A stretch of 64,000 bases of DNA from Dendrobium chrysotoxum (GCA_019925795.1 CM034305.1:71226573-71290572); one strand, 5' to 3'. Shown: positions 1 to 13,599, numbered from the stretch's first letter. The notes: generated by a model from the letters alone, not told the origin. Program-made: numbers and translations.

Positions 1-3000
1 TCTAATACCTTTGAGTTTGTTTGATTTAGAATTTCTGGAATTAATTATAAAATTTTAAAATTTAGGTATTTAATTGAATTATTAAATTACTTAATCAAGG
101 GGATTTTAATGATTTTGCTCCAAATTCATTCCAAACTTCTTCAGATCACTCCTAATGGTCAGGGATGACCTATGGGAGTGTTCTCAAGTGTTTGAGATTT
201 TTTTAGAATTTTTAAAAAATTTTAAATATTTAAATAATTAAATATTGATTTTCCTTCAAAATTAAATTAAGCTTAAACTAAAGGTCCAATCATGGGGCAT
301 TTAATTTTCATAAGTTGTGCTTCAATTCTAGAGAGCTTGATGTATTATTTATATTTTTTAGATTTAATTAAAATTAATTATGATTTTTCAAAGTTTTAGG
401 CTTAACTAAGGGGTTAATTTTGACTTAATTAAATTTTGAGTTAACGGGTTTTAAAATCAATGAAATCCTAATGAAAAGTAGGTAATGTCACTAGGTTTAA
501 TGTTCTAAAGTTTTGTCCGTCCTGGATGCATATCTAATTTTCTATATTTTTTCTAAAATCCTAGACCTTGTCCTTAATTTTTGTCCATAAGTGTTACTAA
601 GTTATGTAGGATTGAAATCAAAATTTGCTAACCACTAACATGCACATAATAAACCACACCGTACAAACCATATGACCTAAAGCTAGGTGCATTAGGGAGG
701 GGTGAGTTTACGAAAGCTCACTAGGTTATGTGTTAACCCAAATATTTAGAGATTCACCCAGAACAAACTTCCCCACATCATTAATATGAGAATGTTATGT
801 CAAGGAGGACATATACTATATCATTCATTAACTAAACACATATGCAAGCCACAAGTGCCTAAGGAATGATTATGCAAAGTAAAATAAGTGATCATATACA
901 AATGTCCTAAATGCTTGAATTAGATTTAATTAATTCACTTCATCGATGATCATGCTCTACTTAATGATTTCAATTAAAGGTTTGATTGAGTGGAGAAATG
1001 ACAAGATCAAGTTCTAATGAATTTTCAAAATACAAAGTTAATTAAGAGCCATACTAATGTAAAATTAAATGGCATCCAATTACAAGTCTAAATTTTTTGA
1101 GAAATTCACTGGAAATAGTACATGGCATGAAGGTTAATGTCACCAAGTATCAACTCAATCAGATAAGTATTAAGGGAGCAATAAAGGAAAATGATAAAAT
1201 AAACATGTTAATATTACTCCCAAAATACACATCACCATGCATTAGAGACATTTTTAAATGAAAGGGCTTAAAAGTGTGAGCAATTTGAGTGGATGCACAT
1301 AATTTTTGGCCAAGTACTCAATTTGTTATAAATTTTTGAGAATTCAGTGATTAAAATGGATTTTAAATCAATTTTAATCAAATTAAAACCGACAACGACG
1401 GCGGTGGGCCACATGATGCTCTCTGGTTGGCCAATTTAAACCACTGTGGTGGCACGATAATCATTTGCAATGATTGGAAGGAGGCAGTGCGAATGCGGTT
1501 TCACTTATCCGAGTCAGCAAACACTACGTGCCATTGGATCTTCTGCGGTTTGGAACGAATGGTTGTGATGTCATCGAATAATGATCCGATCAACTAGAAG
1601 AATCATGTGATCAAAATAGACCACGGAAAGATGCAGTCTGGGTCATTGATCGAAAGATTAACAGCTCAGATCTTGTACATATGCATGGGCTAAATAAATA
1701 AACTCTATAAATGAATAGCTGACTTGTTCTTTCAATCTACTCGGTCAAATTTAATGAAATTTTAAGCAGAGCATGTATACGTGAAGAGCATTCATGGGTG
1801 AGTGTTTGTTTGGGATAAAATTAGCTTTTTAAAAACCTATTTTAAATGAGGAGTGCAGAGCTAGGGTTAAGGATTTTCCATGATATAATGGATGTTTTTG
1901 CAAGTTTAACAACTTGTTGAGCTTGTAGACTTTCCATGTATATTTTCCTAGAAGAAATGCATGGTTGAAATAGCCTAGATCATGAGCAATGAGGCTTGGA
2001 TAGACTTGGTGGCTCTGTTCTCCAATATCTCATTGTCGGCGACCTTTGACTGGTGGTTTTGAGCTAGGGAAGTGAAGGGGAGTTCTTGGAGGGTTAAAAT
2101 GAAATGGAGTTTTCTTTAGAGAGGGGTTGGGGGTTGGATGGAGTTGAATGAATGACTTTAGCATTTTTTTCATTATCTTAAGCCCTAGGATTTGAGATGA
2201 GTGGCTTTGATGCATTAGAGGCTTTCATCAAGACCCCTACATGTATCCCAAGCCATTAGGGCACAGGGGAAAGGCTAGGCAAAGCTATTTTCCCATTGGT
2301 GGATCTTATATAAGGGGTAACCATTTCTTGCCTCTTTGGGTTAAACCAGAGCCTGGCCACAGCTTGGGATGGGTTTTAGAGGGTGAAGAGGCCTATGTGA
2401 TCGGATTAAGATGGGTTGTTTGGAGGGAAATTGGCTTAAGAGGGGTGTTGACCATTTGAGGGGGTTTTAGGCCTTTAGTTGATTGGTATGACCAGTCAAC
2501 AAGTTAAGGGTGATGAGGTGGACTTGAGGGGATGTGGGGAGTTGTTTGAGTGAACTCCCAAGGGCTTGAGGAGATAGATAAAGCATATGGATGTGTATGG
2601 AAGTGAGTTTTACCAAATACATCATGTTGACTTGGTCAACTCTATCATGATTGGCTTAAGCATATTCAAACCATAATATGAGATAGGATTAAAGGCTTGA
2701 TAAGGGTTTGATTGATTGTACATGGTGATTTGACAAAAATCAAGGGAGTTTGACCAAGCTCAATATGTTGACTTAGTCAAACTCATCAAGGTTTGACTCA
2801 CTATTGTTTTAGAGACAATCAAATCAATCATTAGAATAGGTTTGAGGGCTTGAAGGAGTTGATTTGATTGGGTAAAATGATTTGGCCCAAATGGGTCAAG
2901 TCTAACTAAAGTTGGGTTCAGTTGACCAAGTCAACTTTTGACCGGTTCAAGGTGACAAATTAGGTCCAAATCACTGGGAAAGGTTCTTAAGGTTTTGATG

Positions 3001-4119
3001 AGGTTCAGAGTGGATTTGAAGTTTGAATGAGTGCGGATGGAGGTTCATGGTTGATTTGGTCAAACCTAGTTAACCTGGTTAATAAGGCTAAACCAGGAGA
3101 ATAAGTTAGATCCAACAAGTTTAGAACAGTGGTTTGAGACCAATGGATATGGTCTCATGCCATGAAATGGCTATTTGATTGGAAATGATCATTTGAACCC
3201 TTAAAGGATAATTTAGTCAACATGAGTTGACTTGGTCAACCATGTTTGACCAAGGCTAAGATTTGAGTCTAATACACTCCTAATTATATTTAGGATGCAT
3301 TTGAGGAGGTTTCAAGATTTGATTTGACTAGGCTATATTGAGGTTTAGAGAAAATTCCAATTTTCTCCTTAAAGGGCATTTTTGTCATTTGAACCCCTAG
3401 TCAACTATGGGTCAACCTGGGTCCACCAAAGTGTAGTTTTGTGTTCATCGTGTCATAATAAGAGTTTTGGACATGGTTGAGGGTTTTAGGGAAGGTCCCA
3501 AGGTCAAATTCCACAAGATGGAAAGTCTAGGGCATAGGTTGTAAATATTTAAAAGTTTTACAGCCTTCAAATTTCAGTTGAGTTTATGGGGTTAGAGGTA
3601 TAATATTGGACTCAAATTTGGAGGGTTAACCTTAGAGATATGCCTAATCAATATGTAATTAATAAATTATGAATTGAGTGTCATTTGACTTGGTTTTAAA
3701 GTGATTGAAAAATCACCTAGAAAGGGTTATAAGACATAGGGCCTGAACCTTGAATTTTGGTTCAAAATTTTAGATTTGAATTGGACTTTAGATTTTATTG
3801 ATTGAGTTTGATTTATCTACCTCAATCACAATCAATCAGATGATTGTTGATGATTAGATATGATTATATCTAGATTCAAGATTGATTGAAGGTTGGATTA
3901 AAGTTTGAATTGAGGATTGATTGAAAAAAATGATTGAAGGTTGATTGAATTTGAATGATGTTTGGTTGAGGTTTAATTAAAGTTTGGTTAAATCTTGATT
4001 AGAATTTGGATTGAAGTCTGGGTTGAAGTCTAGGTTAAATTTTAGATTGAAGTCTGTATTGTAGTCTGGATTGAAGTCTAGATGGATCCTGATGACCTCA
4101 TATAAAAATGAGGTCAACA
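1..4119. repeat. Large ORF-less retroelement repeat, copy 1 (truncated by window edge)
   Basis: This segment lines up by eye with 7724-12270 over its whole length, from the opening TCTAAT-CCTTTGAGTTTGTT stretch to a shared end in GAGGTCAACA. Identity looks like the high eighties in the parts I compared, with several indels; the right copy lacks part of 3430-3720 and has a separate insertion. There is no long ORF on either strand. The middle (about 2440-3480) is dense in TTGAC/GTCAA cores. This is consistent with a large ORF-less retrotransposon derivative, either as long LTRs of one element or as repeated internal regions of a Tat/Ogre-type element. Confidence 0.75.
3860..4085. repeat. Imperfect short tandem repeat (ATTGAAGTCTGG type)
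   Basis: A run of degenerate 12-15 bp units built on GGATTGAAGTCTGG and GATTGAAG. The matching stretch in the other copy (about 12045-12235) has the same pattern. Read on the minus strand there it gives Asn-Pro-Asp-Phe repeats, a by-product of the tandem DNA and not a gene. Confidence 0.6.
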
Positions 4120-7100
4120 AATAGACTCCCAATATATACAGTAGAATAAACTTCTACTACACATATTGGTGTTGATCAAATGGAAAGATCAAATATGGAA
4201 TTTTAATTCCAAGGAAAGGGTGAACCTAACCTTAGAAATTCAAGGTTGAGTTGATACTAGGGTAGTGCCACGAAGGGCGTTCTCTACCACTAGTGGATCT
4301 ACTCCTAAAGAAAGAAAGCAAGGGGACTCACACCTAATCTTAAGAATTTAAATTGTGAACTTGATTGATTCTCTTCAAAATTTTAGAACTCAACATATTA
4401 AGTATTCACTCAACATGTGGGTTCATAAAATTTACATAAAGATCCCAAGAGTTGGGCTTGACTCTTTCATTCCATCAATTGACTTGGGGTGAAATGTCAA
4501 AGCCTAAATTATCTCAGAGGTTTCCTCACTCACCTCTCTTGTTATTTATTATTTTTGATGTTGGCCACACTCACCCAAGGACTAAATAGGTAGAGGGACC
4601 ATAAAAGAAGGGTATTCAAAACTTTTGATGTATTAAAAGTTTTATGATTATTAAAGATAGAGAGAGAGATTTTCCCAAGTGGAGTTGTCATTTATTTTTG
4701 TTAAAAAAAGCTTTTGCTTTACTTTCAAAAGGTGCCAAGCAAATTGGAATTAAATTGATTTGAAAAAATTTAATTTCTAGAATTTTAATTTTTAAGTCAA
4801 ACATGTCATTATGAATGATATATCACCTCGGGACGTGAGAATATCATTCCCTAATGGGTTCAAACAATAAAACTGTAGATTTTCATCCTGATTATGATTG
4901 TCAAATCATGGAAGAACTACATATAACCCTGAAGGGTCAAAATAATGTTTGATCGAGTATTTAGCTATAATAATCTAGATGAAGTATCATTAATTTCATA
5001 TTCAAAGGTATGTTAATAAATGATATATCTTTCTGGGAAATAAAATATTACTTATTATCCATGGTTTGAATATAACGATAATGATCATCATTGATTTTGA
5101 TTTTTCCAAAGAGAATTAATTAATTTTAAAATTAATCTAAGGTCTTTAAATCTCCTATGAGAGCAAGCCCTCATCGTTAATTACATCATCAAAAACCTTA
5201 GTTTTCTATAAAAACTCTCGATTAAAATAATGGTAGAAATTTTATTTTTGAATTATCAAGGAGGGATATCAAAGGGAGTGAGTTTGGAATTTTCAATCGA
5301 GATTGGATCAAATTTGAGCACTTATTACTAGAAACCAATGGAAGAAGAGTAGGAGGCATTTTGTGATTCTGAAATAATTCAAAAATGCCTCAGCTTATCT
5401 TATGTGTTTGGCTTTAAATTATAGCTTAAAGAGAAATTTTAATTTGAGTTATCATTTTATTAGAAAGTTGGGATTATATTTCTGAAGGTGGGATACTCTT
5501 ATGATTTTGAGTCCACCCTGAATCCTAAGTCTAATTTAGGCACTAAATAATAATGGCCCGAACCTAGCTAATGCAATGCAAATCTAAACTTATCTTGGCC
5601 TGGATTGGGGAGCCAGCTAACCACTTAGGTGCTTTAAATCCATATATCTAGTCTTTTATGAAAGATGGGTAGGGACTTTGTTTAAGTTTTTGGAAAATTT
5701 AGGGCCAACATCTAGAGTGTCCTAAGTGACCCCTTAACTTATGTAGGGTGATTATGCTTTGAAATACAATTAATATATTTGACTCTTTAATTTATTTCTA
5801 ATGCAATGCATGCTGATTGACCTTTATATGCAAAAATGATATTAAGCAGTTTTAAAAAGGGCATAAAAATAGATTTTTTTTTTAGAGATTATACAACATC
5901 CCCTTGATAGAATTGTACCATAATAGGCCAGATGGTCTGCCAAAACCCATAGGATGGAAGGTTCCTAATAAGGTATAGAATGTTCAAAAGGAATATATGT
6001 GAACTCTCAGGTCATTCATGGGCTTAACTCTTAAAATTGATTAAGTTTCTATGTGAGCCTAATATTTTTTATTTAATTTTAGTAGAAAAATTTTTTAACG
6101 TACCCTCATAAGCCTCCGAGGGTTTCTAAGCTAAAATAAAAGAGGCATACAAGGAAAAAACTAGAAAAATGGGCAATTTTTAAAATGCAATCAATGTAAA
6201 CAATCAATTATATCATCAAATAAATGTAAAGTCCATAAGGTCAGTGCCACTTAAATACAACCCAAGGTCTATAGAAATCAAAGTGGTCGGGTGCCAATAA
6301 CAATAACCCAAATTTTAATCCTAGAAATGATCCAAGTTAATTTGAGAGTGGGATATTCTCTATGTCTTCACTTCTTTGTCATCTTTTCATCTGATGAGCT
6401 CCTTGGATTCATTGGGTCCAATTATCCAAATCAAAAGAACTCCCAAAAGGGGTGTTTTCTTTTCTCTTTGGATTTTTAAATCATCCTAACTTGAATCTCC
6501 AAATGAAAGGGAACTCTCCCCTAAGGGATCTTCCCTCATCTTTAGATTTCAAGTAGGATGGTTAATATCCCACCTTAAAGATCAGCTTTCATAACTCATT
6601 TACATTAAATTACATATAAAAAATTTAAAAGTCTAGACTCCAAAATAACCTGCACGGTTATCCTATGTAATTGTAATTAAAATCATTAACAATCCAAAGA
6701 AGTTATGTAATTGAATTGCTCAAATTTGAAATAAAATCATACTTCTCTATGCTCTTTTAATATTAGGGGGGCTTAGCATTTTTAGCACCTACAAAAAATT
6801 TATCATTTTAAATTTAATTTGGCCCCCTTAATTTTATAGCCCTGCATGAGCATAGCCACCTATAAAAAATTATGTGAGCATATATATCATTCATAACCTA
6901 GGGATAATCTATCGACCATCAAATCAATTCATAGATTTCATAAATAAATTAACACATCAATAAATGATAACATCAATCTATTGTAGCAACCAACATGCAA
7001 TGAAAATTATGAAAAACCAGGCACATAAGTAGCGAAAAAGGAAACACTAACCTACCTTAGAACTAGAGTTCGTTTTCCTAACAAACCATCTATAGTGTGT

Positions 7101-7723
7101 GCATCAGGTTGTGTTGTTTGGTTGTGTCCTATATTGGGTAATTGTTAAAGTTGTCTAGTGCTTTAATTTATTGAGGGCCAAAGGGGGTTTTGATTTAAAT
7201 TTAAGTATTAATATTTTAATGTTGATTTTAAAATATATTTTAAGAGTTAAGTGATTACTACCTTCATTTACACCTAGGCCGTAATAGCCTCATAGGCCTA
7301 GGTTACCTAGTAGTAATCAGTATTATTAATTAATTTAATTAGTTGAAACTTAAGTGTTGATAATTTTTAATTAAATTGATTGATTGCTTATTTTAATGAT
7401 TGAATTGATGTTTTCTGTAATTTTAATCAATTAGTGAATTTTTTGAATTTCCTAAATTATTTAATTTATTAAATTAAAGGGTCAAAATTTGACTTTTTAA
7501 ATTAAATTAAGTTCTAGAGTTTTAGTATTTTTCCCAAATACTATACCCTAAGATGAGTAATTAGATACTAAGTTTACTGGATTTAGATTTTTCTAGATTA
7601 AGTTATAAATTTTTGAAGTTTTGACATGTTTTTGAACTACAATTGATCAAAAAGTTGACTTTTTAACTTAAACTAATTTATAGAGGTTTGAGATTTTTAA
7701 TAAATACTAAACCCTTTATAGAG
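4120..7723. repeat. Spacer between the two repeat copies, probably LTR or internal region
   Basis: AT-rich and without a credible gene. A motif near 5150-5230 (an ATGAG-GCAA-CTCAT block followed by AACTCTCGATTAA) recurs near 42415-42475, so this belongs to a dispersed family. A primer-binding-site candidate lies at 4673-4690. If it is real, an LTR extends to its right on the minus strand and this stretch holds an LTR shared by two tandem internal regions. Otherwise this is the internal domain between two long LTRs. Confidence 0.45.
4673..4690 (-). promoter_or_regulatory. Candidate primer binding site
   Basis: On the minus strand this reads TGACAACTCCACTTGGGA, close to the TGGCGACTCC-ACTTGGGA form expected opposite the 3' end of tRNA-Arg, which primes Tat/Ogre-type plant Gypsy elements. 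Two mismatches near the 5' end and no clear LTR terminus beside it keep the call tentative. Confidence 0.35.
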
Positions 7724-10700
7724 TCTAATGCCTTTGAGTTTGTTCGATTTGGAATTTTCTGGAATTAATTAAGAATTTTCAAAATTTGGGTATTTAATTG
7801 AAATATTAAATTACTTAATCAAGGGGGTTTTAAAGATTTTTCTTCAAACTCATTCCAAACTTCTTAAGATCACTCTCAAAGGTCAAGGATAACGCATGGG
7901 AGTGTTCTCAAGTATTTGAGATTTACTTAAAATTTTTAATAATTTTTAAATATTTAACTTAATTAAATATTTATTTTTCTTAAAAATTAAATTAAGGTTA
8001 AACTAAAGGTCTAGTCATGGGGATTTTAATTTTCTTAAGTTGAGGGTTAAATTTTGGAGAGTTTGATGTTTTATTTAAATTTTTTGGATTTAATTTAAAT
8101 TAATTGTGTTTTTTCAAAGTTTTTGTCTTAATTACTGCGTTGATTTTGACTTAAATAAAATTTTAAGTTAATGGGCTTTAAAATCAATGAAATCTTAACC
8201 TAAAGTAGGTAATGTCACTAGGTTTAATGTTCCAAAATTTTGTCCCTATTGGACGCATATTTAATTTTCTATAATTTTCTAAAATCATAGATATTGTCCT
8301 TAATTTTTGTCTTTAGGTGACACTATGTTATGTAGGATTGAAATTAAAGTTTGCTAACACTTAGCATACACATAATCAACCACACCATGCAAACCATGTG
8401 ACCTAAAGCTAGGTGCATTAGGGACGGGTGAGCTTGCCAAAGGTCACTAGGTTATTTGTTAATCCAAATATTTAGATATTCACCCAGAACAATCCTCCCC
8501 ACATCATTAATTTGAGAATGATATTGGAAGGAGGACACATACCATAGAATTCATTAACTGAATACATATGCAAGCCACAAGTGCCTAAGGAATGATTATG
8601 CAAAGTAAAATAAGGGATCATACACATATGTCCTCAATGCTCGCATTACATTTAATTAATTCACTTCATGGATTATCATGCTTTGTTAAATAATTTCAAT
8701 TGAAGGTTTGATTGAATAGAGAAATGCCAAGATCAAATTCCAATGAATTTTCAAAATACAAAGTTAATTAAGAGCTATATTAATGTAAAATTAAATGGCA
8801 TCCAATTACAAGTCAGAAAAATTTGAGAAATTCACTAGAAACATTACATGGCATGAGGGTTGATGTCACCAAGTTTCAACTCAATCAGAAGAGTATTAAG
8901 GGAGTAATTAAGAAAAATGGTAAAATGAACATGTTAATATTACTCCCAAAATATGCATCATCATGCATTAGTGACTTTTTTAAATGAAAGGGCTTAAAAT
9001 TATGAACAATTTGAGTGGTTGCACACAATTTTTGGCCAAGTACTCAATTTGTTATGAATTTTTGAGAATTTAGTGATTAAAATGGATTTTAAATCAATTT
9101 CAATCAAATTAAAATTGGCAGTGGCAACGGCAGGCCATGTGGCACTCTCTGGTTGGCCAATTCAAATTGCAGTGGCCGCACGACAATCATTTGTAATGAT
9201 TGCGTAGCAACGCAGATGCGGTTTCAATTATCCGAGTCAGCAGATGTCGTGCGCCATTGGATTTTTCACGGTTTGGAATGAATGAATGTGATGTCGTCGA
9301 ATGATGATCTGATCAACTAGAAGAACTGCACGATCGAAATAAACTATGGAAAGATGCGATCAGGGCTGTTGATCGAAAGATCAATAGCTCATATCTTATA
9401 TATATGCATGGGCTAAGTGAATAAACCCTATAAACGAATAACCAACTCATTCTTTCAATATGTTTGGTCAAATTTAATGAAATTTTAAATAGAGCATGTA
9501 TACATGCATGAGCGAATCCCCACTCCATTCAGAGTGGGCAAATGCCCACCCTCAAAAAAAAAAATTTTAATGTAGAAGAGGGGTAAATTTGGAATTCTGC
9601 TCCCCCCACCCCTCAAAAATAAAATTTTGCCCTAATGTGACCCATCTCGCATTATTTGCCCATCCATCCGAAGTTCCAAACTTTTCATTTTCATCAATGG
9701 CGAATTGCATGTAGCCTACGACGCTCGGCATTGAAAAGGTGTCATTCTCCTAATGGTCGAAGCATCATGACCCGGCAAGCAGAAGAGGCTGAAGCCTCTG
9801 ATCTGTTCTCCCAATTCCCCTCTCTTATTCATTTTCCAACAAAAACTGAAGCTCCGGAGGACCGGAGCTCCGTTCTTCGAGTTTTTATATTAAATTCACA
9901 TGTACCTACATCACATTGATGAGTAAACCAACATCGATGTAATTTAAGCACAATGATTTCTTTATTGACCAGTTTTATTAATAAAGACCTAAACTCTGTG
10001 AAGCCTTAATTGAATAAGATTATTTTTCATTGGCCATGATGATTTAGGTTGGTTGATAAAGTAAAAACATTAATTTTATGTAGAATTCATCTCCAAATTA
10101 TATAATGAATGCATATAATGTAATTATATGTATAATTTTTTAATTATTTTTTAAATTCATAAATTATAATTAAATATAAGATTTTGCTTAGAATTTTAGC
10201 TTATATATATAATTTTTAGTATTTAAATTTTTATATAATAAGTCTACCCACTTTCAAATATAAGGCTGGGTCCGCCCCTCTATACATAAAGAGCATTCAT
10301 GGGGAGTGTTTGTTTAGGCTAAAATCAGCTTTTCAAAAAGGTATTTTAAAAGAGGGGTATAGAGCTAGGATTAAGGATTTGTCGAGATATAATGGATGTT
10401 TTTATGAGTTTAATAACTTGTTAAGCTTGTAGACTATCCATGTATATTTCCCTAGAAGAAATGCGTAGTTGAAATAGCCCAGATCACGAGCAATGAGACT
10501 TGGATGGACTTGGTGGCTCCTCTCATTGGTATCTCATCGCCAGCGACCTTTGACCAGTGGTTTTGATCTGGGGAAGTGAAGGGGAGTTCTTGGAGGGTTG
10601 AAACGAAATGGAGTTTTCTATGGAGAGGGCTTGGGGGCTGGCTGGAGTTGACTGAATGACTTTAGCATTTTTTTTTTATCTTAAGCCCTAGAGTTTGGGA

Positions 10701-12270
10701 TGAATGGGTCTGATTCATTAGAGTCTTTCATCAAGACCCCTACATGTGTCCTAGACCATTGCGAAGTAGGGGAAATGTTGGGCCAAGCTATTTTCCCATT
10801 GATGGCTCTTAAACTGTGAGGGGGGGGACCACTTCTTACCTCTTTGGGATAAACCAGAGCTTGAGCACAACTTGGGATGGGTTTAAGAGGGTAATGAGGC
10901 CCATGTGATTGGATTAAGATGGATTGTTTGGAGGTAAATTGGCTTAAGAGGGGTGTTGACCATTTGAAAGGGTTTTAATCCTCGAGTTGACTAGTTTGAC
11001 TAGTCAATAGATCAAGGGTGCTGAGGTGGACTTGAGGGGGTGTGGGGAGCTGTTTGAGTGAACTCCCAAGGGCTTGACCAGATAGATAGAGCATATGGAT
11101 GTGTATGGAAGTGATTTTGACCAAATGCATCATGATGACTTGGTCAACTCTATCATGATTTGATTCATGATGGGCTCAAACATATTCAAGCCATAATATG
11201 AGATAGGATTGAAGGCTTGATAAAGGTTTGATTGAATGCACATGGTGATTTGACTAAAGCATGGGGGTTTGACCAACTCAATATGTTGGCTTGGTCAAAC
11301 TCATCAAGGTTTGACTCACCAATGTTTTGGAGGCTTTCAAATCAATCATTGGAATAGGTGTGAGGGCTTAAAGGAGTTGATTTGATTGGGTAAAATGATT
11401 TGACCCAAATGGGTCATGTTTGACCAAAGTTGGGTTCAGTTGGCCAAGTCAATTGTTGACTAGGTCAAGGTGACCAAGCAGGTCCAAATTACTAGGAAAG
11501 GTGCTCAGGAGGTTTTGATGAGATTCAGAGTGGATTTGAAACTTAATTGAGTGTGGATGGATGTTCACGGTTGATCTAGTCAACCATGTTAGATCAGGGG
11601 TTGGAGTTGGATCCAATAAGTTCATAAGAGTGGTTCGAGACCAATGAATATGGTCTCAAGCTATGAAATGGCCATTTGGTTGGAAATGACCATTTGAACC
11701 CTTAAAAGGTAATTTGGTCAACCATGCTTGACCAAGGCTAGGATTTGAGTCCAATGCACTCCTAATGATATTTAGGATGTATTAGAGGAGGTTTTAAGGT
11801 TTGATTTGATTGGGCTATATTGAGGTTTAGAGAAAATTCCAATTTTCTCCTTAAAGAGCATTTTGGTTATTTGAACCCCTCGTCAACTGTGGGTCCCAAG
11901 GTCAAATTCCAAAAAGGGACATGGGCCCTTAACCTTTAATTTTAGTCTGAAATTCTGGATTTGAACTTGACTTTGGATTTTATTGACTGAGTTTGATTTA
12001 TCCACCTCAATCACAATTAATTGGATGATTGTTGATGATCGGATATGATTGAAGATTGATTGAAGGCTGGATTGAAGTTTGAACTGAGGATTGATTGAAA
12101 AAAATGATTAAAGGTTGATTGAAGTTTGAATGATGTTTGGTTGAGGTTTGATTGAATTTTGGTTGAAGCTTGATTGGAATTTGGATTGAAGTCTAGTTTA
12201 AAGTCTGGGTTGAAGTCTGGATTGAAGTCTGGATGGATCATGATGACCTCATACAGAAATGAGGTCAACA
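7724..12270. repeat. Large ORF-less retroelement repeat, copy 2
   Basis: Second copy of 1-4119. It ends at GAGGTCAACA (12270), and the next bases continue as Gypsy integrase coding sequence, so this end looks like a real insertion boundary in an older chromovirus. It holds a 774 bp insertion (9507-10280) that copy 1 lacks and has lost part of the region matching 3430-3720. Shared upstream sequence cannot be tested because copy 1 runs off the window. Confidence 0.75.
9507..10280. mobile_element. hAT-like insertion with target duplication
   Basis: Copy 1 shows the empty site (about 1777-1785). Here the same site is split and flanked by TATACAT at 9500-9506 and 10281-10287; the eighth base differs (G or A). 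The left end has GAGCGAATCC, and the right end read inverted starts GAGGGGCGGACCC, so terminal inverted repeats are only weakly preserved. Length, 7-8 bp duplication and lack of a transposase suggest a non-autonomous hAT element. The small ORF at 9656-9919 resembles nothing I know. Confidence 0.6.
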
Positions 12271-13560
12271 CCTCTTTAAAAAGAGATGTTGAACGTGTCA
12301 TTACGTATTGTCTCACTTGAAAACTTGCCAAATCAATTATGTAAAAAGATGGAACGTACACTACTCTTCTAATCCCATATCGACCTTGGAGGACCTTTCC
12401 ATGGACTTCATTTTATGTTTGCCTAGAACTCTTCGTGGACATGATAATATTTTTGTGATTGTTGATCAATTCTCTAAAATGGCACATATATTGCCCTGTT
12501 AAAAAAACTAAGGATGCCTCCCACATAGCCAAACATTTCTTTAAGGAAATTGTGAAACTACATGTGTTGCCATCCACAATAGTTTCAAACAGGTTTATTC
12601 GGTTTATTTCATATTTTTGGAAACTCTTTGGAAATTATTTGGAACATATTTAAAATTTTTATCTATATAGAAACCAATTGATCTAGCAGAAGTTGCTAAG
12701 AGAACCCTAAGCAGCTTGTTAAGATGTTTAGTAGGTAAAAATATTGGCACATGGGACTTGCATCTTCTTATTTATGAGATTGCTTATAATAGATAACACT
12801 ATTTCCATAACAACTCAAAAAACACCTTTCGAATTTGTTTATTATTATAACTCAAAGAAACTAATTGATCTGGCATATAATCCCCATCATTCATTTTTTT
12901 ATGTTGCATTCACATTTGCACAAAATTTTAATAATTTACATGAACAAATAAAGAAGGAAATCCAATTAAGTAATAATAAATATGTGAATGCAACAAATTA
13001 TAAATGTTCAACTAAGGAATATAACAAACATGAATATGTCTTAATTCAAATTCCCCTGGAGCGTTACCCCATCAAATATAACAAGCTTCATGTCAGGACT
13101 TATGCTCTATTCAAAATTCTTAAGAATGTTGGATCAAATTTTAATCTCCTTTTATTGCCTTCTAACATGTATATAAATTCTATTTTTAATATTGAGGATA
13201 TACTAACTTATAAAGGAATTATTAAGGCTCATGATTTACAAAAAAAACCTATTGCAGGAGACACAAGTCTAATTTTGCAGGTGCCTCGTACACCACAATT
13301 CTTGGATATTTATGGCATCATTTCATAAGAACTCTCTATGATAAAAGGTTCATCACCGAAATTCTTGGTTAGATGGAAAAACCAATCTCCTTCTGAGGAT
13401 ACATGGATGAATAAAGAAGTTATAGAGAAGCTTATGTCAGGTCTTATTGATATATAAATCGACTTTAACTTTGCAGAGTATTGTTCTTTAAGGTCTGGTG
13501 GAGTTGATGCATCACCAAGATAAAGGCCAATGACAAGATCACAAACTATGGTCTATTATC
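12271..13560 (+). pseudogene. Ty3/Gypsy chromovirus pol remnant (integrase and chromodomain)
   Basis: Broken reading frames encode the end of a retrotransposon polyprotein. In order: the tail of an integrase zinc finger (RDVERV then a CLT-KLAKS stretch, about 12288-12345); the integrase core with DLSMDFILCLPRTLRGHDN and DASHIAKHFFKEIVKLH (about 12390-12570); the integrase C-terminal region (12744-13328); then a chromodomain-like piece with KFLVRWKNQSPSEDTW (about 13340-13450). A TRSQ-type tail follows near 13530. Several stops and frameshifts make it non-functional. Its 5' part is missing because the ORF-less repeat ends exactly here. The chromodomain assigns it to the chromovirus branch of Gypsy. 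Confidence 0.85.
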
Positions 13561-13599
13561 AGAATTTGGGACAATCATTATGCAGAACTTTCCATGCAA

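Noticed and set aside
2030..2459. Two small ORFs in the left repeat
   Set aside because: Neither is preserved as an open frame in the second copy, so they are not under coding constraint.
12017..12361. 114-residue minus-strand ORF with Asn-Pro-Asp-Phe repeats
   Set aside because: A translation of the short tandem repeat at the repeat end; not a gene.
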